A stretch of 64,000 bases of DNA from RPQJ01 sp046347155 (GCA_046347155.1 JAXMGT010000002.1:310001-374000), one strand, 5' to 3'. Positions 13,390 through 22,593 are shown, counted from the stretch's first letter. Program-made: numbers and translations. The notes: generated by a model from the sequence alone, not told the origin.

Positions 13390-13822
13390 CGGCGGCCTGC
13401 CTCGGTCAAATCGGCGTCGCGCAGGCGCAGACCCACGGCCGGCAGTGCCGAGCCGGATCCCCCCGCGCCATGGTCGACAGGATCGTGGAAGCACTTTCCA
13501 TATGACATGAGGGATGGCCCTCGTCAATGCAGTGCAACAACCGGGGCGAGGGGGCCGCCCGCCGGGCGGGCCCCCCCGGTCGGCGGGGGGCCGCCTGCCG
13601 CCCGCTGTCGCGCCGGCACGACACCTGCAAGTGCCGGCCAGCCATAAAGTTTCAGTTAAAGGTGTGGCGGCCGGCCGACCCGCGGCGGATGCTCAAAGTC
13701 GACATAAGTGGATGATTATCAATAAATTGTGTCCCAATTCCGGTATGACACCGCCGGGTCGCTTGTTAAACTGCGCGCCCAGATCGGGCCCCCGGGCCAG
13801 GTCACCGGAACGAACGAACCCC
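13390..13822. other. Intergenic region between divergent gltB and the rlpA-like gene
   Basis: No gene is supported in these 433 bp. Next to gltB is a promoter-like pair. Around 13550-13590 there are alternating G- and C-runs: CCGCCC can pair with GGGCGG (13555-13570), while the following seven-C run can instead pair with six G at 13585-13590, so two mutually exclusive hairpins are possible. The part nearer the rlpA-like gene (13700-13755) is AT-rich (TGATTATCAATAAATT, then TTGTTAAACT) and probably holds its promoter, but no convincing -35/-10 pair was found. Confidence 0.6.
13500..13527 (-). promoter_or_regulatory. Candidate sigma70 promoter for gltBD
   Basis: On the minus strand TTGACG (-35, 13527-13522) is followed after 16 bp by TCATAT (-10, 13505-13500). 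It would give an untranslated leader of about 100 nt before the gltB ATG. The -35 is one mismatch from consensus and the -10 is poorer. Confidence 0.4.
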
Positions 13823-14245
13823 ATGTACCGCAAGACGCATCGCGAAGACCGACCGACCGCGCGCCCCCGGCGCCGCGGCCTGCTCCTGTTCGCGGTGCTG
13901 GCACTCGCCCTGCCGTACGGTGCCGCCCAAGCGGGCGCCCAGGAGGGGACGGTGTCCTGGTACGGCGGCAAGTTCCACCTGCGCAAGACGGCGAGCGGCG
14001 AGACCTTCAACGCCAACGAACTCACGATGGCCCACCCGACACTGCCGTTCGGTACCCGGGTCCGGGTGACCAACCTGCGCAACGGCCGCAGCGTCGTCGT
14101 GCGGGTCAACGACCGCGGGCCGTTCATCGGCCATCGGATCGCGGACGTGTCGCGGGCCGCGGCCGAGACGCTCGGCATGCTGAAGCGCGGCGTCGCGAAG
14201 GCCCGGATCGAGATCCTGGGCGACGAGGCCGACCTCGAGCCCTGA
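13823..14245 (+). CDS. RlpA-like double-psi beta-barrel protein
   Basis: The 140-residue secreted protein has a basic N-terminus (1-19), a hydrophobic signal core (20-31) and probable cleavage after AAQA (residue 36). The rest is one RlpA-type double-psi beta-barrel: GTVSWYGGKFHLRKTASGE, the FGTRVRVTNL strand, the diagnostic VVRVNDRGPF, and RIADVSRAAAETLGM. RlpA proteins bind or cleave denuded peptidoglycan glycan chains at the septum. This one lacks the C-terminal SPOR domain of the full-length E. coli type and has no lipobox, so a soluble periplasmic form is likely. The ATG at 13823 is the only start consistent with the signal peptide. It is single and divergent from gltB. Confidence 0.85.
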   Translation: MYRKTHREDRPTARPRRRGLLLFAVLALALPYGAAQAGAQEGTVSWYGGKFHLRKTASGETFNANELTMAHPTLPFGTRVRVTNLRNGRSVVVRVNDRGPFIGHRIADVSRAAAETLGMLKRGVAKARIEILGDEADLEP

Positions 14246-14284
14246 CCGCCCGGTCGGCGGTTCCTCAACCGGACGAACGACGTT

Positions 14285-15208
14285 TCACGCTGGCTGCGTG
14301 GCGGAGCCGGGCTGCGCGTGCCTTGCGATGAATGCGGCGATCCGGTCCAGCGCCGTGCGCGCTTCGGGCAGCAGGTGGAAGACCTGGAACACGTGGACCA
14401 TCTGCCACCACACCTCGATCTCGGCGGCGACGCCGGCCTGGCGCGCGCGGTCGTGCGCGCGCACGGAGTCGTCGAGCAGCACCTCGGTCGACCCGGCGTG
14501 GAAGAGCAGCGGCGGCAGGCCCGCCCAGTTGCCAAAGAGCGGCGACAGCAGCGGGTCGGTGCGGTCGAGCCCCGGGCAGACGATCGGCGGCAGCATCCGG
14601 AACGACACCTCGGAGAACATCGGGTCCGCGTCGAGGTTGTAGGTTGCCGAGGGCCCCGACATCGTGAGGTCGGTCGACGGCGAGATCAGAACCGCGCAGT
14701 TCGCGAGCGGCAGGCCGGCATCCCGCGCGCGCATCAGCGTGACCGCGGTCAGGCTGCCGCCGGCCGAGTCCCCGGCCACCACGAGCGGGCGTCCGGCGTA
14801 GCCCTGCTCGACGAGCCAGCGATAGGCGGCAAAGCAGTCGTCCGTCGCGGCCGGGAACGGGTGCTCCGGCGCGAGCCGGTAATCGACCAGCAGCACGCGC
14901 ATGCCGGTGAGCGCCGAGAGCCGGGCCGCGAAGCGGCGGTAGATGCCCGGCAGGTGCAGGCACCAGGCGCCGCCGTGCAGGTAGAGGAGCGTGCCGCGGG
15001 CTTCGAGCGCACGGTCACCGACCCAGGTCGCCGGTATGCCGTGGACCGTGACGTCCTCGATCGGAACGGCGGGCGGGCGCCCCGCGAGCCGGCGGTCCAT
15101 CCGCAGTGCGTGCGAGCGGACCTCGACGATGTCCATGTCCTCGCGCCAAACGCGCTTCGTGGTCATCCGGATGAAGGCATTCATCATTCGCGCGCGCAGG
15201 CTGGGCAT
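14285..15208 (-). CDS. Alpha/beta hydrolase, hormone-sensitive-lipase-type esterase
   Basis: This 307-residue cytoplasmic-looking esterase (no signal peptide) is of the HSL or family IV type. The oxyanion-hole motif reads LYLHGGAW (HGGA where most members have HGGG). The nucleophile elbow is GDSAGG, the acid is probably in STEVLLDDS, and the catalytic His in MVHVFQVF. DYRLAPEHPFPA between them is a strong family signature. It probably hydrolyses short- to medium-chain acyl esters; the substrate is unknown. It is transcribed towards the rlpA-like gene and away from the AlkB-like gene, 111 bp apart. A second, distinct HSL-type hydrolase occurs in the lipid operon further on. Confidence 0.9.
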   Translation of the reverse strand: MPSLRARMMNAFIRMTTKRVWREDMDIVEVRSHALRMDRRLAGRPPAVPIEDVTVHGIPATWVGDRALEARGTLLYLHGGAWCLHLPGIYRRFAARLSALTGMRVLLVDYRLAPEHPFPAATDDCFAAYRWLVEQGYAGRPLVVAGDSAGGSLTAVTLMRARDAGLPLANCAVLISPSTDLTMSGPSATYNLDADPMFSEVSFRMLPPIVCPGLDRTDPLLSPLFGNWAGLPPLLFHAGSTEVLLDDSVRAHDRARQAGVAAEIEVWWQMVHVFQVFHLLPEARTALDRIAAFIARHAQPGSATQPA

Positions 15209-15319
15209 GGCTCACTCCATCGTCGCAGGCCCGGGATTCTCGCCGTCGAGCGCGCACGGCGCCAGTCGGGATCGCCACTGCCCGTGCGCATCGATGCCCG
15301 GGCGCGCTAGCCTCTGCGC

Positions 15320-15946
15320 GTGAGCACGCCCGTCCGATTCCGCGAGAGCGACGGCTGCCGGATACACGAGCTGCCCGACGCCGACGTCCGCTACTGGCCC
15401 ACGGCTTTCGAGCCGGCGGAGTCCGCGCGGCTGTTCGCCGAGCTGCGCGACGGCATCGACTGGCGCGAGGAGGAGGTGCTGATCTTCGGACGGCGTCGCG
15501 CGGTGCCGCGTCGGGTCGCCTGGCACGGCGATTCCCGCGCCCGTTACCGCTATTCCGGCACCGAACACGAGCCCCTGCCGTGGACGCCGACTCTGCTCGA
15601 AGTCCGCGACCGCGTGCTCGGGATCACCGGCCTACCGTTCAACGCGGTGCTGCTGAACCTGTACCGGGACGGCCGGGACGGCATGGGATGGCACGCCGAC
15701 GACGAGCCCGAACTCGGGCCCGAGCCCGCAATCGCGTCCGTATCGTTCGGCGCCGGCCGCCGATTCTGCCTGCGCCACCGGCGCCGCCCCGACGCACGGC
15801 TCGAACTCCTGCTCGGCGACGGCAGCCTGCTCCTGATGCGCGGGCCCACGCAGCGGCACTGGGTACACGCCGTGCCGAAGACGGCCCGGCCGGTCGGGGA
15901 GCGCATCAACCTGACGTTCCGGCAAGTCCTCGCACAGCCCCGGTGA
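15320..15946 (+). CDS. AlkB-like 2-oxoglutarate/Fe(II) dioxygenase
   Basis: The 208-residue protein resembles the ALKBH2/3-type branch of AlkB enzymes, which oxidatively demethylate alkylated bases in DNA or RNA. The iron ligands are His125 and Asp127 in GWHADDE and His183 in HWVHAVPK. Arg195 and Arg201 in RINLTFR would hold 2-oxoglutarate. FNAVLLNLYRDGRDGMGWH and the PRRVAWHGD nucleotide-lid segment (63-71) are typical. The start is GTG, 111 bp from the divergent esterase start. It is followed by a strong hairpin. Repair of alkylation damage is inferred from the family; no ada or other adaptive-response gene is adjacent. Confidence 0.88.
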   Translation: MSTPVRFRESDGCRIHELPDADVRYWPTAFEPAESARLFAELRDGIDWREEEVLIFGRRRAVPRRVAWHGDSRARYRYSGTEHEPLPWTPTLLEVRDRVLGITGLPFNAVLLNLYRDGRDGMGWHADDEPELGPEPAIASVSFGAGRRFCLRHRRRPDARLELLLGDGSLLLMRGPTQRHWVHAVPKTARPVGERINLTFRQVLAQPR

Positions 15947-15956
15947 GCGTGCGAAC

Positions 15957-15977
15957 GCCCCCTCGTGGCGAGGGGGC
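15957..15977 (+). terminator. Hairpin terminator after AlkB-like gene
   Basis: GCCCCCTCG and CGAGGGGGC form a perfect 9-bp stem with a 3-nt loop, 11 bp after the stop codon. No T-run follows directly (the nearest, TTTTT, is at 16006), so it may need factors or act as a 3' stabiliser. Confidence 0.5.
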
Positions 15978-16008
15978 GGCGCGGTCTACCCGCGTGATTC
16001 CGACATTT

Positions 16009-16040
16009 TTGTTAAAAAACAACAGGCTCGCTGCTAGAAT
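16009..16040 (+). promoter_or_regulatory. Candidate promoter of the TonB-dependent receptor gene
   Basis: TAGAAT (16035-16040) is a good -10 in a GC-rich context, 92 bp before the ATG. The TTGTT/AACAA inverted repeat at 16009-16022 overlaps the -35 position. With TTGTTA as -35 the spacer is 20 bp, longer than optimal, so the -35 is uncertain and the repeat may instead be a regulator site. Confidence 0.35.
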
Positions 16041-16131
16041 CGCGCACTTTCTTGGCGACCGGTCACCGGTCAGTACTAATAGACAACACGCGCGAAAACG
16101 GCATCGCCGAGCCGCGCAACGGGGTGCTCCG

Positions 16132-18627
16132 ATGAATCGACGTGGAACGACGGTCGCGCAGGCCGTGGCAGCGGTGCTTGCGGGTGGCGCAGGCGCGTTC
16201 GTGGCGCCGCACCTGGCGCTCGCGCAGGAAGTGGTCGCGCCGCAGGGCGTGCTCGAGGAAGTGGTCGTCAGCGCGCAGCGCCGCGACCAGTCGCTGCAGG
16301 ACGTGCCGATCAGCATCCAGGTCGTCGGCGCCGACCTGATCAGCGATACCGGCGCGACGGACATGGCGCAGCTGAACGGCTTCATCCCGGGCCTCGTCGT
16401 CTCGGGCAACAGCCCGACGCAGCCCCGCTACGAACTGCGCGGCATCTCGACCGGCGACTTCGGCATCGGCACCGACCCGGCCGTCGGCGTCTACGTGGAC
16501 GGCATCTATTCGTCCCGCTCGGGCTCGTCGCTCACGACGTTCAACGACATCGAGCGCGTCGAGGTGCTGAAGGGCCCGCAGGGCACGCTGCTCGGCCGCA
16601 ACAGCGCGGCGGGCGCCGTGTCGATCTACACGAAGCAGCCGACCGACGAATTCGACGCGAACGCCAAGGTCCGCATCGGCGAATACAACAGCCGCATCGT
16701 GAGCGGCATGGTCAACACGCCGATCGTGGACGGTGTCGCGCTGCGCGTCACGGGCGTCTACAACCAGGGCAACGGCTGGATCCAGGGCTCGAACAACAAG
16801 GACCTCTATCCGCAGGACGAGGCCTCGGTTCGCGCCGCGCTGCGCTGGGACGTCACCGACGACACGAAGGCGACGCTCAGCTGGGAATACGACAACCTGA
16901 ACCAGCTCGCCCGCCCGGCAATCGGCATCGTGCCGGTCTCGGACACGTATCCGTTCGTGCAGTACCCGGCCGACCCGAACGAATACCTGAACCCGCTGAA
17001 GCTCAGCAACAAGGTGAACAACGACGTCATCGACAACGACGAGTCGCGCCTGCTGAATCGCTTCAACCTGTTCATCGACCACGACTTCGGCTGGGCGAAT
17101 TTCCGGTCCTCGACGTCATGGACGAAATTCAACACGAACAACCGCGAGGACGAGGACGGCACCAACCTGAAGCCGTACATCTACTTCGACACCGCGAACA
17201 TCGAGAAGAACGAGAACTGGTACCAGGAGTTCAAGTTCTCGCATTCGGACGAGACCTTCGACTGGGTCGCCGGCGCGAGCTACTACTCGGAAGACGCGCG
17301 CCAGACGAGCGACACGCACACGTTCACGGACAGCGTAGACGCGGTGCTGGTGAACGTCTGCGCGCTGTGCGACCCGGACGGCAATCCGCTGACGCCGCAG
17401 ACGCCGATTTCGCCGGCCGGTTCGCTGTTCGGCTTCACGAATTTCCTGCTCTCGCTGGATCCCTCGACCGCCGGCCTCTCGCTGTCGAACATGACGTGGG
17501 ACGAGGCCATGTACAACCATGGCGAGTACTCGGCCATGGCTGTCTTCGGCGACGTGATCTGGCACGCGACCGACAAGATGAACGTGACCGTTGGCCTGCG
17601 CTACACGAATGACGACAAGCATTTCAGCTGGCTTAACGGCCCGCGCGTTGCCCCCCAGCTCGACGGGACGATCAACTTCCTGGCCCAGGCGGGCTGGTTC
17701 GACTACTTGAATTCGATCGGCATCCCGCTGACGCCCGACTTCTACAACTTCGACCTGGTGTTCGCCAACAACCCGGCGATCGAAGGCGTGAAGGTGAAGG
17801 CGCACGACACGTGGAACGACCTGAGCCCGCGCTTCGTCGTCGACTACAAGATGACGGACGACGTGATGCTGTGGGGCTCGCTGGCCAAGGGCTACAAGGC
17901 CGGCGGTTACAACAGCGTCGAGATCGGCTCGGTGTTCGACCCGGAGAACGTGTGGAACGTCGAAGCCGGCGTGAAGAGCGTGTTCCCGGAAATCAACCTG
18001 CTCGTGAACGGCTCCGTGTACTACTACCTGTACAAGGACAAGCAGGCCATCTCGCTGGTCACGCAGACGGAAGGCGTGCCGAAGTACCTGATCGACACCA
18101 GCGACGAGCAGGCCTGGGGCGTGGACCTCACGGCGCAGTGGCAGCCGATCGACGACCTGACGTTCAACACGACGGTCGCTTACATCGACGCGACGTACGC
18201 GGACAAGACGGGCGAGGACGCGAACGGCGACCCGGTGGACCTGTCGGGCGACCCGACCGGCGAGCCGTGGTTCTCGTTGACCGCCGGTGCCGACTACCTC
18301 TGGGACTTCGCCGAGAACGGCAAGACCGACCTCTCGATCCAGTGGGCCTACCGCGGCCCGACCCGCTGCAACGGCGCTTCGACGCTGCAGGGCACCTGCC
18401 AGATCAGCCCGAACTTCAAGATCGGCGAGGCGCAGAACCGCACGGACGTCCGGTTCGGCTGGGAGAGCGAGGACCAGCACTGGGGTGCGGGCGCGTTCGT
18501 GCAGAACGTGTTCAACCAGCAGTACGTGGACGGCGTGAACAACCTCACGACGAACACGTTCGGCACGCCGTTCGCGTCGATCACGGCGCCGCGGCAGTGG
18601 GGCCTGGAGTTCAGCTATCAGTTCTGA
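16132..18627 (+). CDS. TonB-dependent outer-membrane receptor
   Basis: The 831-residue receptor imports a scarce ligand across the outer membrane using TonB energy. The start is the ATG after a weak leader. The long upstream extension of the frame overlaps the AlkB-like gene and is not real. The signal peptide ends near ALA-QE (31-33). The TonB-box-like EEVVVSAQR is at 42-50, then the plug with QDVPISIQVV and VEVLKGPQGTLLGRN, then a long beta-barrel ending in the outer-membrane signature FSYQF. It resembles the many VVSAQRR-type receptors of marine and soil gammaproteobacteria and sphingomonads, whose ligands range from siderophores to glycans and steroids. None can be assigned here. The gene converges on the quinohemoprotein dehydrogenase, with repeats between them. 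Confidence 0.95.
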   Translation: MNRRGTTVAQAVAAVLAGGAGAFVAPHLALAQEVVAPQGVLEEVVVSAQRRDQSLQDVPISIQVVGADLISDTGATDMAQLNGFIPGLVVSGNSPTQPRYELRGISTGDFGIGTDPAVGVYVDGIYSSRSGSSLTTFNDIERVEVLKGPQGTLLGRNSAAGAVSIYTKQPTDEFDANAKVRIGEYNSRIVSGMVNTPIVDGVALRVTGVYNQGNGWIQGSNNKDLYPQDEASVRAALRWDVTDDTKATLSWEYDNLNQLARPAIGIVPVSDTYPFVQYPADPNEYLNPLKLSNKVNNDVIDNDESRLLNRFNLFIDHDFGWANFRSSTSWTKFNTNNREDEDGTNLKPYIYFDTANIEKNENWYQEFKFSHSDETFDWVAGASYYSEDARQTSDTHTFTDSVDAVLVNVCALCDPDGNPLTPQTPISPAGSLFGFTNFLLSLDPSTAGLSLSNMTWDEAMYNHGEYSAMAVFGDVIWHATDKMNVTVGLRYTNDDKHFSWLNGPRVAPQLDGTINFLAQAGWFDYLNSIGIPLTPDFYNFDLVFANNPAIEGVKVKAHDTWNDLSPRFVVDYKMTDDVMLWGSLAKGYKAGGYNSVEIGSVFDPENVWNVEAGVKSVFPEINLLVNGSVYYYLYKDKQAISLVTQTEGVPKYLIDTSDEQAWGVDLTAQWQPIDDLTFNTTVAYIDATYADKTGEDANGDPVDLSGDPTGEPWFSLTAGADYLWDFAENGKTDLSIQWAYRGPTRCNGASTLQGTCQISPNFKIGEAQNRTDVRFGWESEDQHWGAGAFVQNVFNQQYVDGVNNLTTNTFGTPFASITAPRQWGLEFSYQF

Positions 18628-18632
18628 CGCCA

Positions 18633-18672
18633 GGGACTGCCCCGGGGCCTGTCCCCGAAGGGGACTGTCCCC
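18633..18672. repeat. Three GGGACTGTCCCC-type palindromes
   Basis: Units at 18633-18643 (GGGACTGCCCC), 18644-18656 (GGGGCCTGTCCCC) and 18660-18672 (GGGGACTGTCCCC) match the repeat family at 7138-7241. Again they sit directly behind a gene end, between convergent genes. Confidence 0.7.
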
Positions 18673-18698
18673 CTAACGCAGTCCAGCCTACCTCCGCA

Positions 18699-18736
18699 GG
18701 GGTCCGTTTCCGCAGGGAACGGACCCCTTTCCTTTT
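18699..18736 (+). terminator. Intrinsic terminator after the TonB-dependent receptor
   Basis: GGGGTCCGTT (18699-18708) pairs perfectly with AACGGACCCC (18718-18727) across a 9-nt loop and is followed by TTTCCTTTT. The 10-bp stem plus T-rich tail is a good rho-independent terminator for the receptor gene. A second T6 run follows at about 18765. Confidence 0.65.
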
Positions 18737-18775
18737 GCGGCGGGGGGAGACCGTCCCTTTTTTGCGCCGCAGGTG

Positions 18776-20935
18776 TCAGTCACCTTTTGGTTTCTGTGCG
18801 GCGGCGCGGTCTTCCCTGGCGCGCGCGATCACGTACGCGTGGATGTCGTGGACGTCCTGCTCGCTCACGAGGTCCGAGAGCTTCGGCATCCCGGCGCCGT
18901 GGATGACGCCGTCGTAGACGATCGCGTTGAAGAGCTCGTGCTTCTCGGGCGGCAGCATGCGCAGGTCGGGCGTCACGCCGCCCGAGACGACGAACGCGCC
19001 GTGGCAGACCATGCAGGTCGACATGTAACGGTACTTGCCGTTCTCGACCTGGGCGGGCGTCGCGTCGAACGCCGGCGGTTCGGGGATCGAGAGGTCCTTC
19101 TCGGCGATCCGCGGCATCTCCGCCTTGCCGCCGAGCTTGAACGCATAGACGTAGCCGTCGTTCACGTAACGGCCCGACGCCATCGTTCGCGGGTCGCCAC
19201 CGGTGACGCCGCCCGCGCCGCCGTAGCCCGCCATCACGGCCACGTACTGCTCGCCGTCGATCTCGTAGGTGATCGGCGGCGCGATGATCCCGACTTTCGT
19301 CGGCACGGACCACAGCACCTGGCCGGTGTCCGCGGCGTAGGCGGCGAAGCGCCCGTCACCGGTGCCCTGGAAGACGAGGTTTCCGTGCGTGGCGAGCAGG
19401 CCGCCATTCCAGAACGCCGGGTACTCGATCTCCCACACCGTCTTCCTCGCGACCGGGTCCCAGGCCTTCAGGTACCCGTGATCGGGCGGCAGTGCGCCAC
19501 CAAACTTCTGCAGCAGCTGCATGCCGACGTCGGCCCACGCGTTCCAGTCGATGCCCGGGTTCCAGAACATGTCGCGGCGCGGGTAGTGGCCGGTGTCCTT
19601 GAACGCCTGCGACAGCGTGTAGATGCCCATCGGCTGCATCGCCGGGATGTACACGAGGCCGGTGTCCGGGCTGTAGGCCATCGGCTGCCAGTTGTGCGCG
19701 CCGAAGGGTGCCGGGACGATGAGGCGGGTCTCCTTCGAGTAGTTCGCCTCCGGCGTCTCGACCGGGCGGCCGGTCTTCAGGTCCACGTGCGTCGCCCAGG
19801 TGACGGGCGCGTACTTGTCGGCCGAGATGAGTTCGCCGGTCGTGCGGTCGAGCACGTAGAAGAAGCCGTTCTTCGGCGCCTGCATCAGCACCTTGCGCGG
19901 CTTGCCGTCGACCGGGATCTCGGCGAGCACGATGTGCTGCGTCGCCGTGTAGTCCCAGTTGTCGCCGGGCGTGACCTGGTAGTGCCACTTGAGCCGGCCC
20001 GTGTCCGGGTTCATCGCCAGGATCGACGACAGGTACAGGTTGTCGCCGCCGCCCGGCGAGCGGATGTCACGTGACCACGGCGAGCCGTTGCCAGTGCCGA
20101 CGTAGAGCGTGTCGAGCTCCGGGTCGTAGGCCATCGAGTCCCACACGGTGCCGCCGCCGCCGCCGACCCACCACTCGCCGTTCCACGTCTTCGCGGCCGC
20201 CTCGAGTTCGGGGTTCTCGAACCCGTTCGCCGGATTGCCGGGCACCGTGTAGAAGCGCCAGGCGAGCTTGCCGGTCGCGGCGTCGTAGGCGGAGAGGTAT
20301 CCGCGCACGCCGTACTCGCCGCCGCCGTTGCCGATCAGCACCTTGCCCTTCACGATCCGCGGCGCGCCGGTGATCGTGTAGGGCTTCGTGCGGTCGATCG
20401 TGTTCTGCTCCCAGCGCCGGCCGCCGGTGCGCGCGTCGAGGCAGATCAGCCGGCCGTCGAGCGTCGCGAAGTACACGGAGCCCTTCCACACGGCGACGCC
20501 GCGGTTCACCGCGTCGCAGCAGGCGTAGCGGCCCCACTCGCGGGGGACCATCGGGTCGTACTTCCAGATCTCCTCGCCGGTCTTCGCGTCGAGCGCATAG
20601 ACGACGCTCCACACGCCGGTCGTGTACAGGATCCCGTCCACGACGATCGGCGTCGCCTGCAGGCCGCGCAGCGTGCCGGTCGGGTAGGCCCAGGCGAGGC
20701 CGAGCTGGCCGACGTTCGCCGAGTTCACCTGCGCGAGCGGGCTGAACCGTTGCTCGCCGTACGTGCGGCCGTGCGCGAGCCAGTTGCCCGGTTCGGCATC
20801 CGCCGCCGCGATGCGGGCGCCGTCCACGTTGCCGTACACGCGCGCGCCGCGAGTGGCCGCCGGGCTGCCGCCCGCCGCCAGTCCGACCGTGACGGCGAGG
20901 GCCGAAGCAAGGATCGCGCGCTGCCAGCTGTTCAT
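18776..20935 (-). CDS. PQQ-dependent quinohemoprotein alcohol dehydrogenase
   Basis: The 719-residue periplasmic enzyme oxidises alcohols with PQQ and passes electrons to a fused cytochrome c domain. The start at MNSWQRA gives a signal peptide (about 1-28). The eight-bladed propeller shows repeated tryptophan-docking segments such as LYTTGVWSVVYALDAKTGEEIWKY and LICLDARTGGRRWEQ. The vicinal disulfide cysteines that contact PQQ are Cys139-Cys140 (RYACCDAVNRG). The haem c site CMVCH is at 641-645, with a likely Met ligand in GAGMPKL. Length and order fit type II ADHs. No PQQ biosynthesis genes are in the window, so PQQ is made elsewhere or scavenged. The specific alcohol is unknown. Confidence 0.93.
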   Translation of the reverse strand: MNSWQRAILASALAVTVGLAAGGSPAATRGARVYGNVDGARIAAADAEPGNWLAHGRTYGEQRFSPLAQVNSANVGQLGLAWAYPTGTLRGLQATPIVVDGILYTTGVWSVVYALDAKTGEEIWKYDPMVPREWGRYACCDAVNRGVAVWKGSVYFATLDGRLICLDARTGGRRWEQNTIDRTKPYTITGAPRIVKGKVLIGNGGGEYGVRGYLSAYDAATGKLAWRFYTVPGNPANGFENPELEAAAKTWNGEWWVGGGGGTVWDSMAYDPELDTLYVGTGNGSPWSRDIRSPGGGDNLYLSSILAMNPDTGRLKWHYQVTPGDNWDYTATQHIVLAEIPVDGKPRKVLMQAPKNGFFYVLDRTTGELISADKYAPVTWATHVDLKTGRPVETPEANYSKETRLIVPAPFGAHNWQPMAYSPDTGLVYIPAMQPMGIYTLSQAFKDTGHYPRRDMFWNPGIDWNAWADVGMQLLQKFGGALPPDHGYLKAWDPVARKTVWEIEYPAFWNGGLLATHGNLVFQGTGDGRFAAYAADTGQVLWSVPTKVGIIAPPITYEIDGEQYVAVMAGYGGAGGVTGGDPRTMASGRYVNDGYVYAFKLGGKAEMPRIAEKDLSIPEPPAFDATPAQVENGKYRYMSTCMVCHGAFVVSGGVTPDLRMLPPEKHELFNAIVYDGVIHGAGMPKLSDLVSEQDVHDIHAYVIARAREDRAAAQKPKGD

Positions 20936-21067
20936 CGTTGAGCCCGGGTGGCCGAGGAATGCCCGAGTGTCGTTCGCGGGCGGGCGGCTGGCAAGAGAGG
21001 CCGGTCGCTTTCCGGTGCCGCTCGCGCGATGATCCGGGGCCTGACGACGACGCGGGGGACGACGGCC

Positions 21068-22561
21068 ATGGGATTCCGTGAATACGGTGAGTACGACGCG
21101 CTCGGTCTCGCGGGGCTCGTGGCCTCGGGCGAGGTGAGCCCCGCCGAACTGCTGGACGAGGCGCTCGAGCGCACGGCCGCCGTGAACCCGAAGATCAATG
21201 CGGTCGTGCACCTGATGGAGGGTCGTGCCCGTGCGGCGATCGCTTCGGGGCTGCCCGAGGGACCGTTCCGCGGCGTGCCGTTCCTCGTGAAGGACCTGAT
21301 GACCGCGGTGGCCGGCGAGCCGATGTCGCTGGGTTCGCGACTATTCCGCGACTATGTCCCGGCCGAGGACGAGGAACTCACCCGGCGCTACCGGCGCGCA
21401 GGCCTCGTGATCTTCGGCAAGACGAACACGCCCGAGCTCGGCGTGTCGAACGTCACCGAGCCCGAGCTCTTCGGGCCTGCGCGCAACCCGTGGAACCTCG
21501 AGCGCTCGCCGAGCGGGTCGAGCGGCGGGTCGGCCGCGGCCGTCGCCGCGCGCATCGTGCCGGCCGCGAACGCGAACGACGGCGGCGGCTCGATCCGGAC
21601 GCCGTCGTCGAACTGCGGACTCGTCGGCCTGAAGCCGAGCCGCGGCCGCAACCCGACGGGCCCGCTCGCACCGGACGTCTGGTGGGGATTCATCGGCGAG
21701 CATGCGGTGACCCGGACGGTGCGCGACTCGGCCGCGTTGCTCGACGCGACGGCGGGCGACCGCCCGCAGCAGCTGATGAAGCTCCCGCCGCCCGAGCGGC
21801 CGTTCCTCGAGGAAACCCGGCGCGACCCGGGGCGACTGCGGATCGCGTGGACGCTCGACCCGGGGCTCGCGCCCTCGCTGCACCCGGAGAACCGTGCCGC
21901 CGTCGAGGCCACGGTCGCGACGCTCGCCGGGCTCGGGCACGAACTCGTCGAGGTGCACCTGCCGCTGCCCCGCGACGAGTTCATCGCGAGCTACGCGACG
22001 CTGATCGCCGCCGACGTCGCCGCCACGCTGCGGCAGTCGGTGCAGGCGGTCGGCCGGCGGGCCACCCGGGCGGACGTCGAGCTCACGACCTGGCTGCTTG
22101 CCCGGATGGGCGAGGCGCACTCGGCGGCCGACGTGGCCGAGGCGCTGTGGGCGGCGCAGACGTTCTCGCGGCAGTGGCTGGCGTGGGCCTCGGCCTTCGA
22201 CGTGCTCGTCACGCCGACGGTCGGCGTCCCGCCGGTGCCGGTCGGGTCGCAGGCACTGACGGGCGCACGCCGGTTCGCCGTCGGCCTCGCGTCCCGTCTG
22301 CCGGCCGGTGCGCTGCGCCGGCAGCGACCGAAGATCATCGAGGCGTTCCGTCAGACGTTCGAGATCGCGCCGTACACGTTCGTTGCGAACGTGACCGGCC
22401 AGCCGTCGATGAGCCTGCCGCTGCACTGGACCGCCGACGGACTGCCGATGGGCATGCTGTTCACGGCGCGGACCGGCGACGAGGCGACGCTGTTCCGGCT
22501 CGCGTCCCAGCTCGAGCAGGCCGTGCCCTGGCGCGACCGCCGGCCGCCGCACGCGGCCTGA
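21068..22561 (+). CDS. Amidase signature family hydrolase
   Basis: The 497-residue amidase signature enzyme is started at the ATG preceded by GGGGGAC. The catalytic triad can be placed: Lys75 (PFLVKDL), cis-Ser151 in SPSGSSGGSAAA, and nucleophile Ser175 in NDGGGSIRTP. The 24-residue Ser-Ser spacing is that of the fatty-acid amide hydrolase family. The C-terminal segment NVTGQPSMSLPL and GLPMGMLF is also typical. There is no signal peptide, so it acts in the cytoplasm. Possible substrates include 6-aminohexanoate cyclic dimer, nylon-type oligomers or aryl-acyl amides, none assignable. It is divergent from the alcohol dehydrogenase (132 bp) and followed by the LuxR regulator. Confidence 0.92.
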   Translation: MGFREYGEYDALGLAGLVASGEVSPAELLDEALERTAAVNPKINAVVHLMEGRARAAIASGLPEGPFRGVPFLVKDLMTAVAGEPMSLGSRLFRDYVPAEDEELTRRYRRAGLVIFGKTNTPELGVSNVTEPELFGPARNPWNLERSPSGSSGGSAAAVAARIVPAANANDGGGSIRTPSSNCGLVGLKPSRGRNPTGPLAPDVWWGFIGEHAVTRTVRDSAALLDATAGDRPQQLMKLPPPERPFLEETRRDPGRLRIAWTLDPGLAPSLHPENRAAVEATVATLAGLGHELVEVHLPLPRDEFIASYATLIAADVAATLRQSVQAVGRRATRADVELTTWLLARMGEAHSAADVAEALWAAQTFSRQWLAWASAFDVLVTPTVGVPPVPVGSQALTGARRFAVGLASRLPAGALRRQRPKIIEAFRQTFEIAPYTFVANVTGQPSMSLPLHWTADGLPMGMLFTARTGDEATLFRLASQLEQAVPWRDRRPPHAA

Positions 22562-22593
22562 GCGGCCGCCGGTCCGTCGAGCGGCCCCCCGTG

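Noticed and set aside
13710..13726. Second Fur-like box (TGATTATCAATAA)
   Set aside because: Only one half-site matches the consensus; more likely plain AT-rich promoter DNA.
18749..18770. GGGA/TCCC hairpin followed by TTTTTT as a further terminator
   Set aside because: The stem has only four pairs; recorded only as extra T-run support for the stronger terminator at 18699-18736.
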